Below are positions 10,112 through 17,549 of a DNA stretch of 64,000 nucleotides, piece by piece. Position 1 is the stretch's first letter. Each line of letters begins with the position of its first letter. The notes under the pieces were generated by a model. It saw only the letters and a list, made by a program, of their open reading frames with translations. It was not told the DNA's origin and did not search any database. Made by a program: the position numbers and the translations under genes. Origin of the DNA: RUG11237 sp964450185 (GTDB taxonomy: Bacteria; Bacillota; Clostridia; Lachnospirales; Lachnospiraceae); NCBI GenBank assembly GCA_964450185.1, contig CAYVCL010000001.1, positions 14,501 to 78,500 of the forward strand. Reading direction: 5' to 3'.

Positions 10112-11264
10112 ATTCGTTCTTTCCCTTTTCCTTTTTGTGTTTTATCATAACTACCATGATAACTGCTGCAATTATCACCATTCCTGCTGCACAGCCCGTT
10201 CTTGGTATGTCTTCTGTAACATTCTGTTCTTTTGGCATCTCATATTCCGTAAAATCCAAAAGCCATCTATTTTCTGTTTCTCTTAACATAACTGCCTCTA
10301 ATGCTAACAATGCCTGTTCCGTTGCAATAAAATCTCCATCTTCTTCCTCTAAGGTATGCACATAAGTTCCATTTTCCAGCCGGAATTCCTGTAAGCCATC
10401 CCATGGTGTAATGCCAGCTTTTTGAAAGCTGCTATCCATTTCCAAATCCAAAGCACATATGGCTAATATTACCTGCGCAGTGGATTCACACGTTTCTACC
10501 GTCCCGCAGCAAAATGTTCCATAGGGTGTCATCTGCTTTTCCAACCAATCCAACGCTTTCTCAATGGCAATTTTTACTCTTTCCTGCTCTTTATAGGGTG
10601 CCAGCGCCTGTAAAGCCATTGCCGTTATATCAACCTCTTCACCGGTTGTGCTAATGGAAAATCCTCCATTTTCTGACTGTTTTTCTAAAATGGCATTGAG
10701 TATCTGCTCTCTGCTATAGGTAGCTCCTTGTGGAACTTCATATGTTTTTGCATCCAATGCAATCAATGCATATATATATCCACTAAGTCCTTGAGCTCCA
10801 AGGGAATCCCCTTTAAAATCGTACGTCCCATCCGCCACAAGATTTATATTGTTTCTCTTGGCATCTGTTCCAAACTCTAAAGGATTACCTCCCAATGCCA
10901 ATATTGTCAAAACACTGGTATGATAGGGTGTGGCTTTTACCGAATCCAGACCATCTTTTTCTCTATAGCTTTCTTCTACATATTTTTCCATTCCCTCCAA
11001 ATATGTTCCATAAGCCTCTTTTTCTCCTGAAATTGCCATGCCGATGGCAGCCCAATCACAAACAGTATTTCCTGCTTGAAATACGCTTTCATCTGACAGG
11101 ACATAGTTTTTTGTGGAATCTGAAATTTCCTTTAATCCCTGAACTGTTTCCGTTACACGTTCCTGTAAGCTTATATCTTCTGCATTTACGATATTTTCCT
11201 GTAAAATAACTGCCATCAATAACAGTAAAACTAAAAACCCCCTACTCTTCCTTACTATCTTCAT
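10104..11264 (-). CDS. Cell-surface alpha/alpha-toroid protein, intrinsic-factor alpha-domain-like
   Basis: 386 residues from the start at 11264, which has AAGGAAG upstream; the longer frame to 11387 lacks a ribosome site and lies mostly inside the preceding gene. Residues 1-28 are a signal peptide ending near IVNA. The body has prenyltransferase/squalene-cyclase-type repeats (VDITAMALQALAPY; SGYIYALIALDA; STAQVILAICALDL). This is the fold shared by terpenoid cyclases and the alpha domain of transcobalamin and intrinsic factor. The C-terminus reads DIPRTG, then a hydrophobic helix, then a basic tail, resembling a sortase signal of the IPxTG type. It overlaps the upstream DUF4430 gene by 23 bases. 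Its pairing with a DUF4430 protein under a cobalamin riboswitch suggests binding of cobalamin or a corrinoid at the surface. An enzymatic terpene role is unlikely for an exported protein. Confidence 0.78.
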   Translation of the reverse strand: MKIVRKSRGFLVLLLLMAVILQENIVNAEDISLQERVTETVQGLKEISDSTKNYVLSDESVFQAGNTVCDWAAIGMAISGEKEAYGTYLEGMEKYVEESYREKDGLDSVKATPYHTSVLTILALGGNPLEFGTDAKRNNINLVADGTYDFKGDSLGAQGLSGYIYALIALDAKTYEVPQGATYSREQILNAILEKQSENGGFSISTTGEEVDITAMALQALAPYKEQERVKIAIEKALDWLEKQMTPYGTFCCGTVETCESTAQVILAICALDLEMDSSFQKAGITPWDGLQEFRLENGTYVHTLEEEDGDFIATEQALLALEAVMLRETENRWLLDFTEYEMPKEQNVTEDIPRTGCAAGMVIIAAVIMVVMIKHKKEKGKNEYV

Positions 11265-13116
11265 TGTCTTCTTCCTTATCGTCTTCCTTTTTCGGTTCTT
11301 CCATTTCACTTTTCTCTGTTCCAAGGCAAGGCAGTACTTCCTGATAAGTGTACTGACATTTGCTACAACGATATTCAACATAACCATCTTCTGTTTCTGT
11401 CGGCTCTACTCTCGTTGTTTCATAAGTATGATTTAATGGAATGTAGCCACCATCTATCCATAGACCACAATAGCTTTGCAATCTTCCAAACTGACTTTCA
11501 CTTCCGCCGATATCCTTACCATAAGCCACTGTAAATCTCATATATAAGGTATCTCCATCATTAAGATACCATTCTGATAAGCCCTTTCCTGCATAATTGC
11601 CGCCATTTACGCTATAGAGCCATCCGGAACCTTGGGTAAAATCATATTCTCCCAGTCGGTTCTTGCTACAAGGGCTACGCATTTCAATTTCATCTTTTTG
11701 TATCATAGCGTAAAGCTCCGGCGGTATTTCTGCTTTTTTAAAGGCATTTCCTCTACTGATACTTCGAATATAAAATCCAATCATCTCTGTTCCTGCAAAT
11801 TCATACTCGAAATTCATCTGTTCTAAGGCTGCTAATAATGTATAAGATGCCGGCTTTCCCTGAATGAGGTCTACTTTTTCATCTGCCACAATTCCCACAC
11901 CTACAGTTGTTGCATCCACCACAACGCGTACTTGTCCAATCACTTCACCTTCATCATTGGAACGATATGTCACATTGTATACCTGCATTTTGGAGTTTCC
12001 GGCATCATCCCATGCCAGCACTGTAATTTTGTGTTCCTCTGTTTCGCTCACTACAGGCTTTTGAAAGTATAAAACATATTCATAAATGGAATTTCCCGTA
12101 GGATTGGTTATATCCTTCCCGTCCATCTGCACAAGAATATGATTTGAATAAATCTGCTCTCCCATTCCTGTTTTTGCACTTACCGTAAAGGTGAAATTCT
12201 GGGTAAGAATTTCGCCACTCCAATTATCCAGATTTGTTTCGATTACCGGTGGCTGCTGTCCCACAACAGGCTCATCTTCCGTTGCCTTTTCTGCCTGATA
12301 AGTAATTGTAAACACTGCATAATTATGTTCTCCCTTGGCATCGTCATAGTAAATTGTGATTACGTTTTTTCCCAGATTAAGTTTGCAGCTATAATCTCTT
12401 CCATTCCCAGTAAGCCAAGTACCATTTCCACTTTCTTTTTCATGCTTATAGTTCACTCGTATGTTTGCATTTACTGTGGCATCTGAATAATATGCGTAAA
12501 AGTTTAATGTATCATTTTCAATTTCTGAACAAGTAATGATTTTACTCTGTAAATCTGTTACTAGGCCTGCGTCTGAATTATCATTCTTGGTATCTTCATC
12601 CTCTTTTTTATTTTCTGATGTATCCTCTGTTTCTTGTCCTTCTTCTTCTTTTTCACCGGCTGTTCCGTTCTCAGCTACCGTTCCTTTTTCACCGGAGGAT
12701 TCTCCTTTGGAAGTATTCTTTCCTTCACCTGCTTCCTCTTGTTCTCCATTTTCTTTCGTTCCATTAGATTCTTTTGGGGAGGCAGTATCGCTTTTTTGAT
12801 TATTTTCTTCTTTCTGGGAATTATCGTTTGCTCCGTCTGCTTCTTCCCTATCTTCCGTTTCGTCTGCTTCCTCGCTCTTTGCAGTTACTTCTTCTTCCGT
12901 TTCTTGTTTTTGTTGCGTATTACCTTTGGCTTGAACTTCACTGGTTTCTGCACCAACCATAAATTCCATATTCAGGTTTTCATATTCTTTCTCAATAACA
13001 TTCGGTGGTTCTACCGTATCCACCGTCCTTAACTGCAATAAACTTCCAGCAACCAGTACAAAGGTCAGCAAAATGTCTATATATTTGTACAGTTTTCTTT
13101 TGTTTTTCCATTCCAT
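11242..13116 (-). CDS. Secreted or membrane-anchored DUF4430 (transcobalamin beta-domain-like) protein
   Basis: 624 residues from the start at 13116, which follows GGGAG at 8-9 bases. The frame stays open to 13167, but that extension is encoded by the terminator hairpin and is not credible. After a basic N-terminus and one hydrophobic segment (KYIDILLTFVLVAGSLLQL) comes a Glu/Lys/Asn-rich stretch of about 130 residues, probably a wall-spanning spacer. Two Ig-like sandwiches and a DUF4430 domain follow (about residues 415-545: SYTLLAALEQMNF, then GSGWLYSVNG, then YLNDGDTLYMRF). The C-terminus has a Cys-x2-Cys module (YRCSKCQYTYQEVLP) and an acidic tail. DUF4430 resembles the beta domain of transcobalamin. 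It is the first gene after the cobalamin riboswitch and overlaps the toroid gene, so the two are probably made together and may act as a complex. Confidence 0.8.
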   Translation of the reverse strand: MEWKNKRKLYKYIDILLTFVLVAGSLLQLRTVDTVEPPNVIEKEYENLNMEFMVGAETSEVQAKGNTQQKQETEEEVTAKSEEADETEDREEADGANDNSQKEENNQKSDTASPKESNGTKENGEQEEAGEGKNTSKGESSGEKGTVAENGTAGEKEEEGQETEDTSENKKEDEDTKNDNSDAGLVTDLQSKIITCSEIENDTLNFYAYYSDATVNANIRVNYKHEKESGNGTWLTGNGRDYSCKLNLGKNVITIYYDDAKGEHNYAVFTITYQAEKATEDEPVVGQQPPVIETNLDNWSGEILTQNFTFTVSAKTGMGEQIYSNHILVQMDGKDITNPTGNSIYEYVLYFQKPVVSETEEHKITVLAWDDAGNSKMQVYNVTYRSNDEGEVIGQVRVVVDATTVGVGIVADEKVDLIQGKPASYTLLAALEQMNFEYEFAGTEMIGFYIRSISRGNAFKKAEIPPELYAMIQKDEIEMRSPCSKNRLGEYDFTQGSGWLYSVNGGNYAGKGLSEWYLNDGDTLYMRFTVAYGKDIGGSESQFGRLQSYCGLWIDGGYIPLNHTYETTRVEPTETEDGYVEYRCSKCQYTYQEVLPCLGTEKSEMEEPKKEDDKEEDNEDSKEE

Positions 13117-13133
13117 TCTTAAATTCTCCCAAG

Positions 13134-13164
13134 AAAAAAGCTCTTTACCAAACGGTAAAGAGCT
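13134..13164 (-). terminator. Intrinsic terminator of the cobalamin riboswitch
   Basis: On the minus strand a perfect 10-bp stem (GCTCTTTACC / GGTAAAGAGC, loop GTTT) is followed directly by TTTTTT. It lies between the aptamer and the first start codon, about 18 bases before the start at 13116. Cobalamin binding is expected to favour this hairpin and stop transcription of the operon. Confidence 0.9.
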
Positions 13165-13176
13165 CACACAAAATAA

Positions 13177-13241
13177 ATCTGGTAAAGATAATTTTTATTT
13201 TCATTGCATTTATTGCAAAAAAATAAAAATATCCTCCAGAT
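13177..13241 (-). promoter_or_regulatory. Large hairpin between aptamer and terminator (putative expression platform)
   Basis: On the minus strand ATCTGG at one end pairs with CCAGAT at the other. Inside, an AT-rich arm (ATTTTTATTTT) pairs with AAAATAAAAAT around a TTGCA/TGCAA tip. The 3' arm contains CTTTACC, the same seven bases as the 5' arm of the downstream terminator. Both copies could pair with the terminator's GGTAAAG, so a mutually exclusive fold is possible. The pairing is seen; the switching mechanism is inferred. Confidence 0.55.
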
Positions 13242-13292
13242 ATTTTATGTACAACCAATTACTCGTGGTCTGAAACATTCGTTTCCGTACAA

Positions 13293-13462
13293 CAATCAGG
13301 CAGGTCTCCCGGCTTAAAGATCATCACATTAGCCATCTTCCCAGTTTCCCAGTGATATTTCGGCTTCTGCTCCCTAATTACGGTGACGAGTTCGTACAGG
13401 ATTTGCACCTGTTTCCCTTTTCACCGGAACAATTCAATATTGATTGCTCCGACACCTGATTG
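13293..13462 (-). promoter_or_regulatory. Cobalamin (B12) riboswitch aptamer
   Basis: The minus strand carries the hallmark 3' element GCCGGGAGACCTGCCTG. Upstream of it are GGTGAAAAGGGAAACAGGTG and a CAAATCCTGTACG segment that match the class-I cobalamin aptamer core. The closing P1 helix is visible as CAATCAGG (13455-13462) pairing with CCTGATTG (13293-13300). Cobalamin riboswitches normally repress B12 synthesis, transport or B12-independent isozymes. Here the aptamer precedes a surface-protein operon, which ties those genes to cobalamin status. Confidence 0.93.
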
Positions 13463-13483
13463 CTTCATCTTCAATTTTTGAAC

Positions 13484-13512
13484 ACTATATCACACTTTTT
13501 TCCTAAATGCAA
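13484..13512 (-). promoter_or_regulatory. Sigma-A promoter of the riboswitch operon
   Basis: Minus strand TTGCAT (13507-13512), a 17-base spacer and TATAGT (13484-13489). The transcript would begin near 13477, just before the aptamer, and run through the operon. The -35 lies eight bases beyond the stop codon of the DUF2812 gene. Confidence 0.75.
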
Positions 13513-13519
13513 CCTTCTT

Positions 13520-14884
13520 TTATTGATATAATTGACTTAATTCTACTTTTGCTTTCTGCGTATCCGGATAATCCCCCTCTATAAGAACGGTCTTATTTCC
13601 CTTGATTATCATCATACGTTGTACATATTCTCCTTTTATCAAATATACTGCATCTGCCACCCATGCCTTTTCCGCCTCTTCTCCTAATCTGGTAATCTCA
13701 TACTCTTTCTCCTTAAACCATGCTTCCCGGTATTTGTTATTAATCCATTCAAATCTGCTTTCAAATATCTCCAAATAATAATATGGCAATTCTTCCTCTA
13801 CTTCACTGATCAGGCAGTGATTATAGCAAATCTGGTGAGCCAAAGGAGTTCCACTTTTTTCTATTGCTTTATCTTCGTATTGGTAAGTATAGTCTTCCTT
13901 TTTTACGCCTAACATTTCCAATGTCACGGGAACAGGATCATTAGAACTAATATAAATTGTGCCATCTTCCACCATTTCGGTATTAGAAAGCAGTCCAAAC
14001 ACCAACATTAGCCCTGTACTTATCATGAAACCACACAACACTATACTGCCCACTACATTAAGCACTATATTTGAAGTTCTATTCGCTTTTTTATGGTAAC
14101 TGAACTTTGATATGGCAAGAAAGGCAATAATTACTACCTGACAAAGACCTACCATGTATAATCCGATTCTTCCCAGACTTAAAAGCATTCCCACAAGTGC
14201 AAATATCATAAGTACCAATGCTGCCACAACAATATTTCTGGTTTTAATAACATTTCTCCAAGAGTAAAACTGTAGTTCTTCCCCGCTTTTTACTTGTTTT
14301 CTGTTACGAAGAATAAAGCCCACAAATCTTACATTCATAAAAACACTCAACAGTATGTATATTATGAAAGTACTCATATACCACAAATCACCCCCATCAG
14401 CAAACAAACTGGCAACTTCATAGGGACCACCATATAATAATCTGCTCAATGTAGTACCTAAATTCAGCAGCTGAGTAAATGGAAGAAATATCCATTGAAC
14501 GCAGGTAAATATCAATGTATTTTTTATGATATTCCCGAACATAACTTTACTGTCTGTTTGAAGTGGCGGAATCGTTTCATCTTCTGTGTAAAAAAACTGC
14601 ATTTTTCCTTCTCCCTGCAAGTAGGTCCATCCACACTCCTCGCAAAAATCAATGTATTTTCTTGTTTCCCGATGCGGATTGGTATCAAAAATCGTTGCCT
14701 TTTTAAAGTAATCAATTTGAAACCTTACTTTTTTAGGCTCACATTTTTCAAAATAATAAAATCTCCCTCTGAACTTTGCCAGCATCAGCCCTTCTGCCGC
14801 TTTTTGCTCCAAAAATTCTTCGATTGCCTTCACATCATATGGCTCTGCCCAAAAAAACTTTTTAATATACTTATCTTTTTTCAT
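13520..14884 (-). CDS. DUF2812 membrane protein, PadR partner
   Basis: 454 residues. The soluble N-terminal DUF2812 domain (FFWAEPYDVKAIEEFLEQKA; later ECGWTYLQGEGKMQFFYTED) is followed by five or so hydrophobic segments between about residues 120 and 300 and an extracytoplasmic or cytoplasmic C-terminal domain. DUF2812 proteins are almost always encoded beside a PadR regulator and are thought to have stress- or envelope-related roles, but no biochemical function is established. AGGAGATATAAA precedes the start, and the PadR stop lies just three bases upstream of the start codon, so the two genes are cotranscribed and probably repressed together by PadR. Confidence 0.85.
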   Translation of the reverse strand: MKKDKYIKKFFWAEPYDVKAIEEFLEQKAAEGLMLAKFRGRFYYFEKCEPKKVRFQIDYFKKATIFDTNPHRETRKYIDFCEECGWTYLQGEGKMQFFYTEDETIPPLQTDSKVMFGNIIKNTLIFTCVQWIFLPFTQLLNLGTTLSRLLYGGPYEVASLFADGGDLWYMSTFIIYILLSVFMNVRFVGFILRNRKQVKSGEELQFYSWRNVIKTRNIVVAALVLMIFALVGMLLSLGRIGLYMVGLCQVVIIAFLAISKFSYHKKANRTSNIVLNVVGSIVLCGFMISTGLMLVFGLLSNTEMVEDGTIYISSNDPVPVTLEMLGVKKEDYTYQYEDKAIEKSGTPLAHQICYNHCLISEVEEELPYYYLEIFESRFEWINNKYREAWFKEKEYEITRLGEEAEKAWVADAVYLIKGEYVQRMMIIKGNKTVLIEGDYPDTQKAKVELSQLYQ

Positions 14885-14887
14885 ATT

Positions 14888-15202
14888 TTATATCTCCTTT
14901 AGTATTGGCTCCCCATCTTTTATCATAACAGCCAGTCGTTCATATTCCCGGCGTAACATCTCCGCCCCCTTAGAGGTAATAATATAACTGCGCTTTCTTC
15001 CCTCCACCTTTGTTTCCTGTATAATTCCCGCCGTCAGAAACTTATCCAACAATCCATACAAAGTTCCTGCTCCAACCTTAATCCTTCCTTTCGAAATAGC
15101 ATCCACCTGTCGCATAATATCCACACCACAACACTCCTGTTGCAACGAAAGTAATATATAGTACATTGGCTCAGTCAAAGTCTGCAACTGCTCTCTAGCC
15201 AT
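14888..15202 (-). CDS. PadR-family transcriptional repressor
   Basis: 104 residues, typical of the short PadR subfamily. The winged helix-turn-helix spans most of the protein (MYYILLSLQQECCGVDIMRQ; GRIKVGAGTLYGLLDKFL; IITSKGAEMLRREYERL). The ribosome site AAAGGAGGAG precedes the start. The promoter upstream contains two matching palindromes (see 15218-15272), one inside the -35/-10 spacer. This strongly suggests autorepression and control of the downstream DUF2812 gene. The inducer is unknown. Confidence 0.92.
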   Translation of the reverse strand: MAREQLQTLTEPMYYILLSLQQECCGVDIMRQVDAISKGRIKVGAGTLYGLLDKFLTAGIIQETKVEGRKRSYIITSKGAEMLRREYERLAVMIKDGEPILKEI

Positions 15203-15217
15203 ACAACTCCTCCTTTT

Positions 15218-15272
15218 ATCGACACTCGATATTAAGTACTCTCAGTATAACATCGAGTATCGATATTGTCAA
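15218..15272 (-). promoter_or_regulatory. PadR promoter with two ATCGA-N3-TCGAT operators
   Basis: Minus strand TTGACA (15267-15272), 17 bases, TATACT (15244-15249) is a near-consensus sigma-A promoter. Two 13-base palindromes of the form ATCGA-N3-TCGAT lie at 15252-15264, inside the spacer, and at 15218-15230, downstream of the start point. Their centres are 34 bases apart, about three helical turns. Binding at both would block polymerase; assignment to the adjacent PadR is inferred from position. Confidence 0.8.
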
Positions 15273-15331
15273 TTATATTCCCTAAGAACATATTCGTTTG
15301 GAAAACTCCCTAATCCACACCCCTAAAATAA

Positions 15332-15377
15332 AAGAATCTTCCAGAGCTGTTATTCCTGCTCTGGAAGATTCTTTTTT
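15332..15377. terminator. Intrinsic terminator, hairpin usable on both strands
   Basis: A 16-bp perfect stem (AAGAATCTTCCAGAGC at 15332-15347 with its complement at 15358-15373) has a 10-base loop. T-rich tails flank it on both strands (TTTTTT on plus, TTTTATTTTAG on minus). It lies after the stop of the dehydrogenase gene and ends that minus-strand transcript. Confidence 0.85.
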
Positions 15378-15412
15378 CAGTATGGGCGTATTATAAAACC
15401 CAAATTATTTTT

Positions 15413-16393
15413 CTACACTTCAAACGGATTTTCCACCCCACGTGAAAACATACAATAGCTTTCTATGGAATGTTTCACCATATCATGAATTGCCTCCTCC
15501 GTATAAAATGCCATATGAGGGGTCACAATTACATTTGGGAAAGATTTCAAAATTGCCAGTTCCCTGTTATCTAATACGGTTGCCCGCAAATCGTTGTAAT
15601 AAAGTCCCAGTTCCTTCTCTACTACATCTAAGGCTGCGCCGCCCACTTTTCCCGATTCGATACCGGAAATTAGTGCCTGGGAATCTATCAATGCACCTCT
15701 CGCTGTGTTAATAATCAACACGCCCGGTTTCATCTTTTCGATTGCCTTTTCATCAATCATGTGGTAATTACTGTCATTGGCAGGCATGTGAAGGGATATA
15801 ATATCTGATTCCTTTAAAAGTCTGTCCAAATCCGTGTATTCTGCATATGCTTTCACACTTTCCTTCTGATACAAATCATAGGCAAGTATTTTGCAGCCAA
15901 AGCCACTGATGTCACGAATAACCGTTTCTCCGATTCTACCGGTTCCAATAATTCCAACTACACATTGATGCATTTCGCTGCCGATAATGCCTTTTAAGGT
16001 ATAATCCTGAATCACTGCACGTTCCATAATGCGCTTCATTTTTCGCTTTGCCATCAGCATAAGCATGACGGTATATTCTGCCACCGTATCGGGAGTATAG
16101 GTAATATTACTGACACGGATTCCCAGCTCTTTTGCCGCTGCCACATCAATGTGGTCATAGCCAATGGTTCTGGTCGTCACATATTTTACTCCATATTCCT
16201 TGAATTTTTCTAATAAAGGTCTGTCTATCTTAGTGGTTATTACATTGACACATTCATAACCTTTCACCCATTCTGCGTTATCAAGGGTCGGAGTCTTTGC
16301 TGTATATTTTGCAGTAATGCCATATTCTTTGGTCATCTGCTCAAAATATCTGCCTTCGTCAAACTCTCTGAAATTATACACAAACATTTTCAT
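15413..16393 (-). CDS. D-2-hydroxyacid dehydrogenase, D-lactate dehydrogenase-like
   Basis: About 326 residues from the ATG at 16393; a GTG at 16405 would overlap the upstream gene and has no ribosome site. The NAD-binding motif GIIGTGRIG lies near residue 150. Catalytic residues fit the D-2-hydroxyacid dehydrogenase family: Arg near the end of the second Rossmann strand (NTARGALID), a Glu in the EKELG/LGLYYND region, and His in TPHMAFYTEEA. The opening MKMFVYNFREFDE and the TRTIGYDHID segment resemble fermentative D-lactate dehydrogenases, which reduce pyruvate to D-lactate with NADH. A related 2-ketoacid cannot be excluded. It follows the AI-2E-family gene almost without a gap. Confidence 0.85.
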   Translation of the reverse strand: MKMFVYNFREFDEGRYFEQMTKEYGITAKYTAKTPTLDNAEWVKGYECVNVITTKIDRPLLEKFKEYGVKYVTTRTIGYDHIDVAAAKELGIRVSNITYTPDTVAEYTVMLMLMAKRKMKRIMERAVIQDYTLKGIIGSEMHQCVVGIIGTGRIGETVIRDISGFGCKILAYDLYQKESVKAYAEYTDLDRLLKESDIISLHMPANDSNYHMIDEKAIEKMKPGVLIINTARGALIDSQALISGIESGKVGGAALDVVEKELGLYYNDLRATVLDNRELAILKSFPNVIVTPHMAFYTEEAIHDMVKHSIESYCMFSRGVENPFEV

Positions 16394-16398
16394 AGTCT

Positions 16399-17520
16399 TT
16401 ACCACTTTCTAAATTCATTAATATCCCCAACGATTTCTTTTCCGCAACGGATAATATTGTTAAATGCCCCCAGTTTGTACAAGTTAATCAGAATCATTCC
16501 TACCGGTATAGCCACAATCATTCCCAACACACCCATAATTTTGTAACCGATATACATAAAGAACAAGGTAGTTAGTGGTTTCAAACCAATCGTATCTCCC
16601 ACAATCTTTGGCTGAATCAACTGACGAACCAACTGAGTTACACCATAGAGAACAAGCAATCCAATGGCTACTTTATAATCTCCGGACAACAACTTAAATA
16701 TTGCCCATGGAACTATTGCCGTACCTGTTCCAAAAAACGGTAGCATATCTAAAATAGCAATTAATATCGCCAGTAAAATGGCATACTTTGCCCGAAGAAT
16801 AAGAAATCCCACAAACAAAATTACCATAACTATTGCCATGATTTTAAACTGGGCGGCAAAATATCCGCCCACAATATGTTTTAAATCATCCACAACCATT
16901 TTGGTATATTTTTTCACACTTTCCGGCGTATACTTTAATACCAGCAATTCCAATCGCTCCTTATCAGCAATAAAGAAATACGCCGAAAGTATCGTCATAA
17001 TCACACCAATCAACGCAGATGGAATGTTATGAGCAATATTTCCTACTGCTGTTACCGTAGGTGCTCCCAGATTGCTTACCACTTCTCCTAAGGAAGCCAC
17101 AATACCATCATAGGTTTCTCCCAGACTATTCTGAATATTCTGAGGAATTTTTTCATATACCACCGATACGTTTTTCTGTACGTCTTCCCAGTCTTCCTGA
17201 AATCCACTGACAATCTGCGGTATATCTTCCATTACGTTCATCACCTGTCTGGCAATGTTTACTCCCGCAAAATAAATGCCTGTAATTACTAATGCCAATG
17301 CTGCTATTATAATCATCACGGAGCTGTGTTTTCTTACAATTTTTAGATGTTTCTCCATAAATCTTACCAACGGGTTGGTAAGCATCGCTATAATTCCACC
17401 AATTACAAATGGAAGAAAGAATTTAATCACTTTTGGAGCAACAACCACAATTCCAAATACTAACAATAGAAACAACAAAATATTCACAAAAATCTTGGCA
17501 TATTTCACCGATTTTTTCAT
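16399..17520 (-). CDS. AI-2E family membrane transporter
   Basis: 373 residues with about eight hydrophobic helices, an amphipathic extracytoplasmic region (about 75-140, MEDIPQIVSGFQEDWEDVQK) and the family's conserved C-terminal part (LLVLYGVTQLVRQLIQPKIV, then GLKPLTTLFFMYIGYKIMG). The AI-2E superfamily (PF01594) includes TqsA-type exporters and Na+/H+ antiporters, so the substrate cannot be named. The ribosome site AAGGGG precedes the start. The gene follows the DegV-fused kinase by 29 bases and precedes the D-lactate dehydrogenase-like gene, so all three may share a transcript. Confidence 0.9.
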   Translation of the reverse strand: MKKSVKYAKIFVNILLFLLLVFGIVVVAPKVIKFFLPFVIGGIIAMLTNPLVRFMEKHLKIVRKHSSVMIIIAALALVITGIYFAGVNIARQVMNVMEDIPQIVSGFQEDWEDVQKNVSVVYEKIPQNIQNSLGETYDGIVASLGEVVSNLGAPTVTAVGNIAHNIPSALIGVIMTILSAYFFIADKERLELLVLKYTPESVKKYTKMVVDDLKHIVGGYFAAQFKIMAIVMVILFVGFLILRAKYAILLAILIAILDMLPFFGTGTAIVPWAIFKLLSGDYKVAIGLLVLYGVTQLVRQLIQPKIVGDTIGLKPLTTLFFMYIGYKIMGVLGMIVAIPVGMILINLYKLGAFNNIIRCGKEIVGDINEFRKW

Positions 17521-17549
17521 AATCCGCCCTTACCCCTTCATATCGTCTT

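Noticed and set aside
10104..11264. Squalene-hopene cyclase or prenyltransferase enzyme role
   Set aside because: The protein has a signal peptide and a wall-anchor-like tail, no DxDD-type catalytic motif was seen, and cobalamin control favours a ligand-binding role.
13117..13167. N-terminal extension of the DUF4430 gene beginning MSSLPFGKELF
   Set aside because: It is encoded by the riboswitch terminator hairpin, has no ribosome site, and a good site precedes the internal ATG at 13116.
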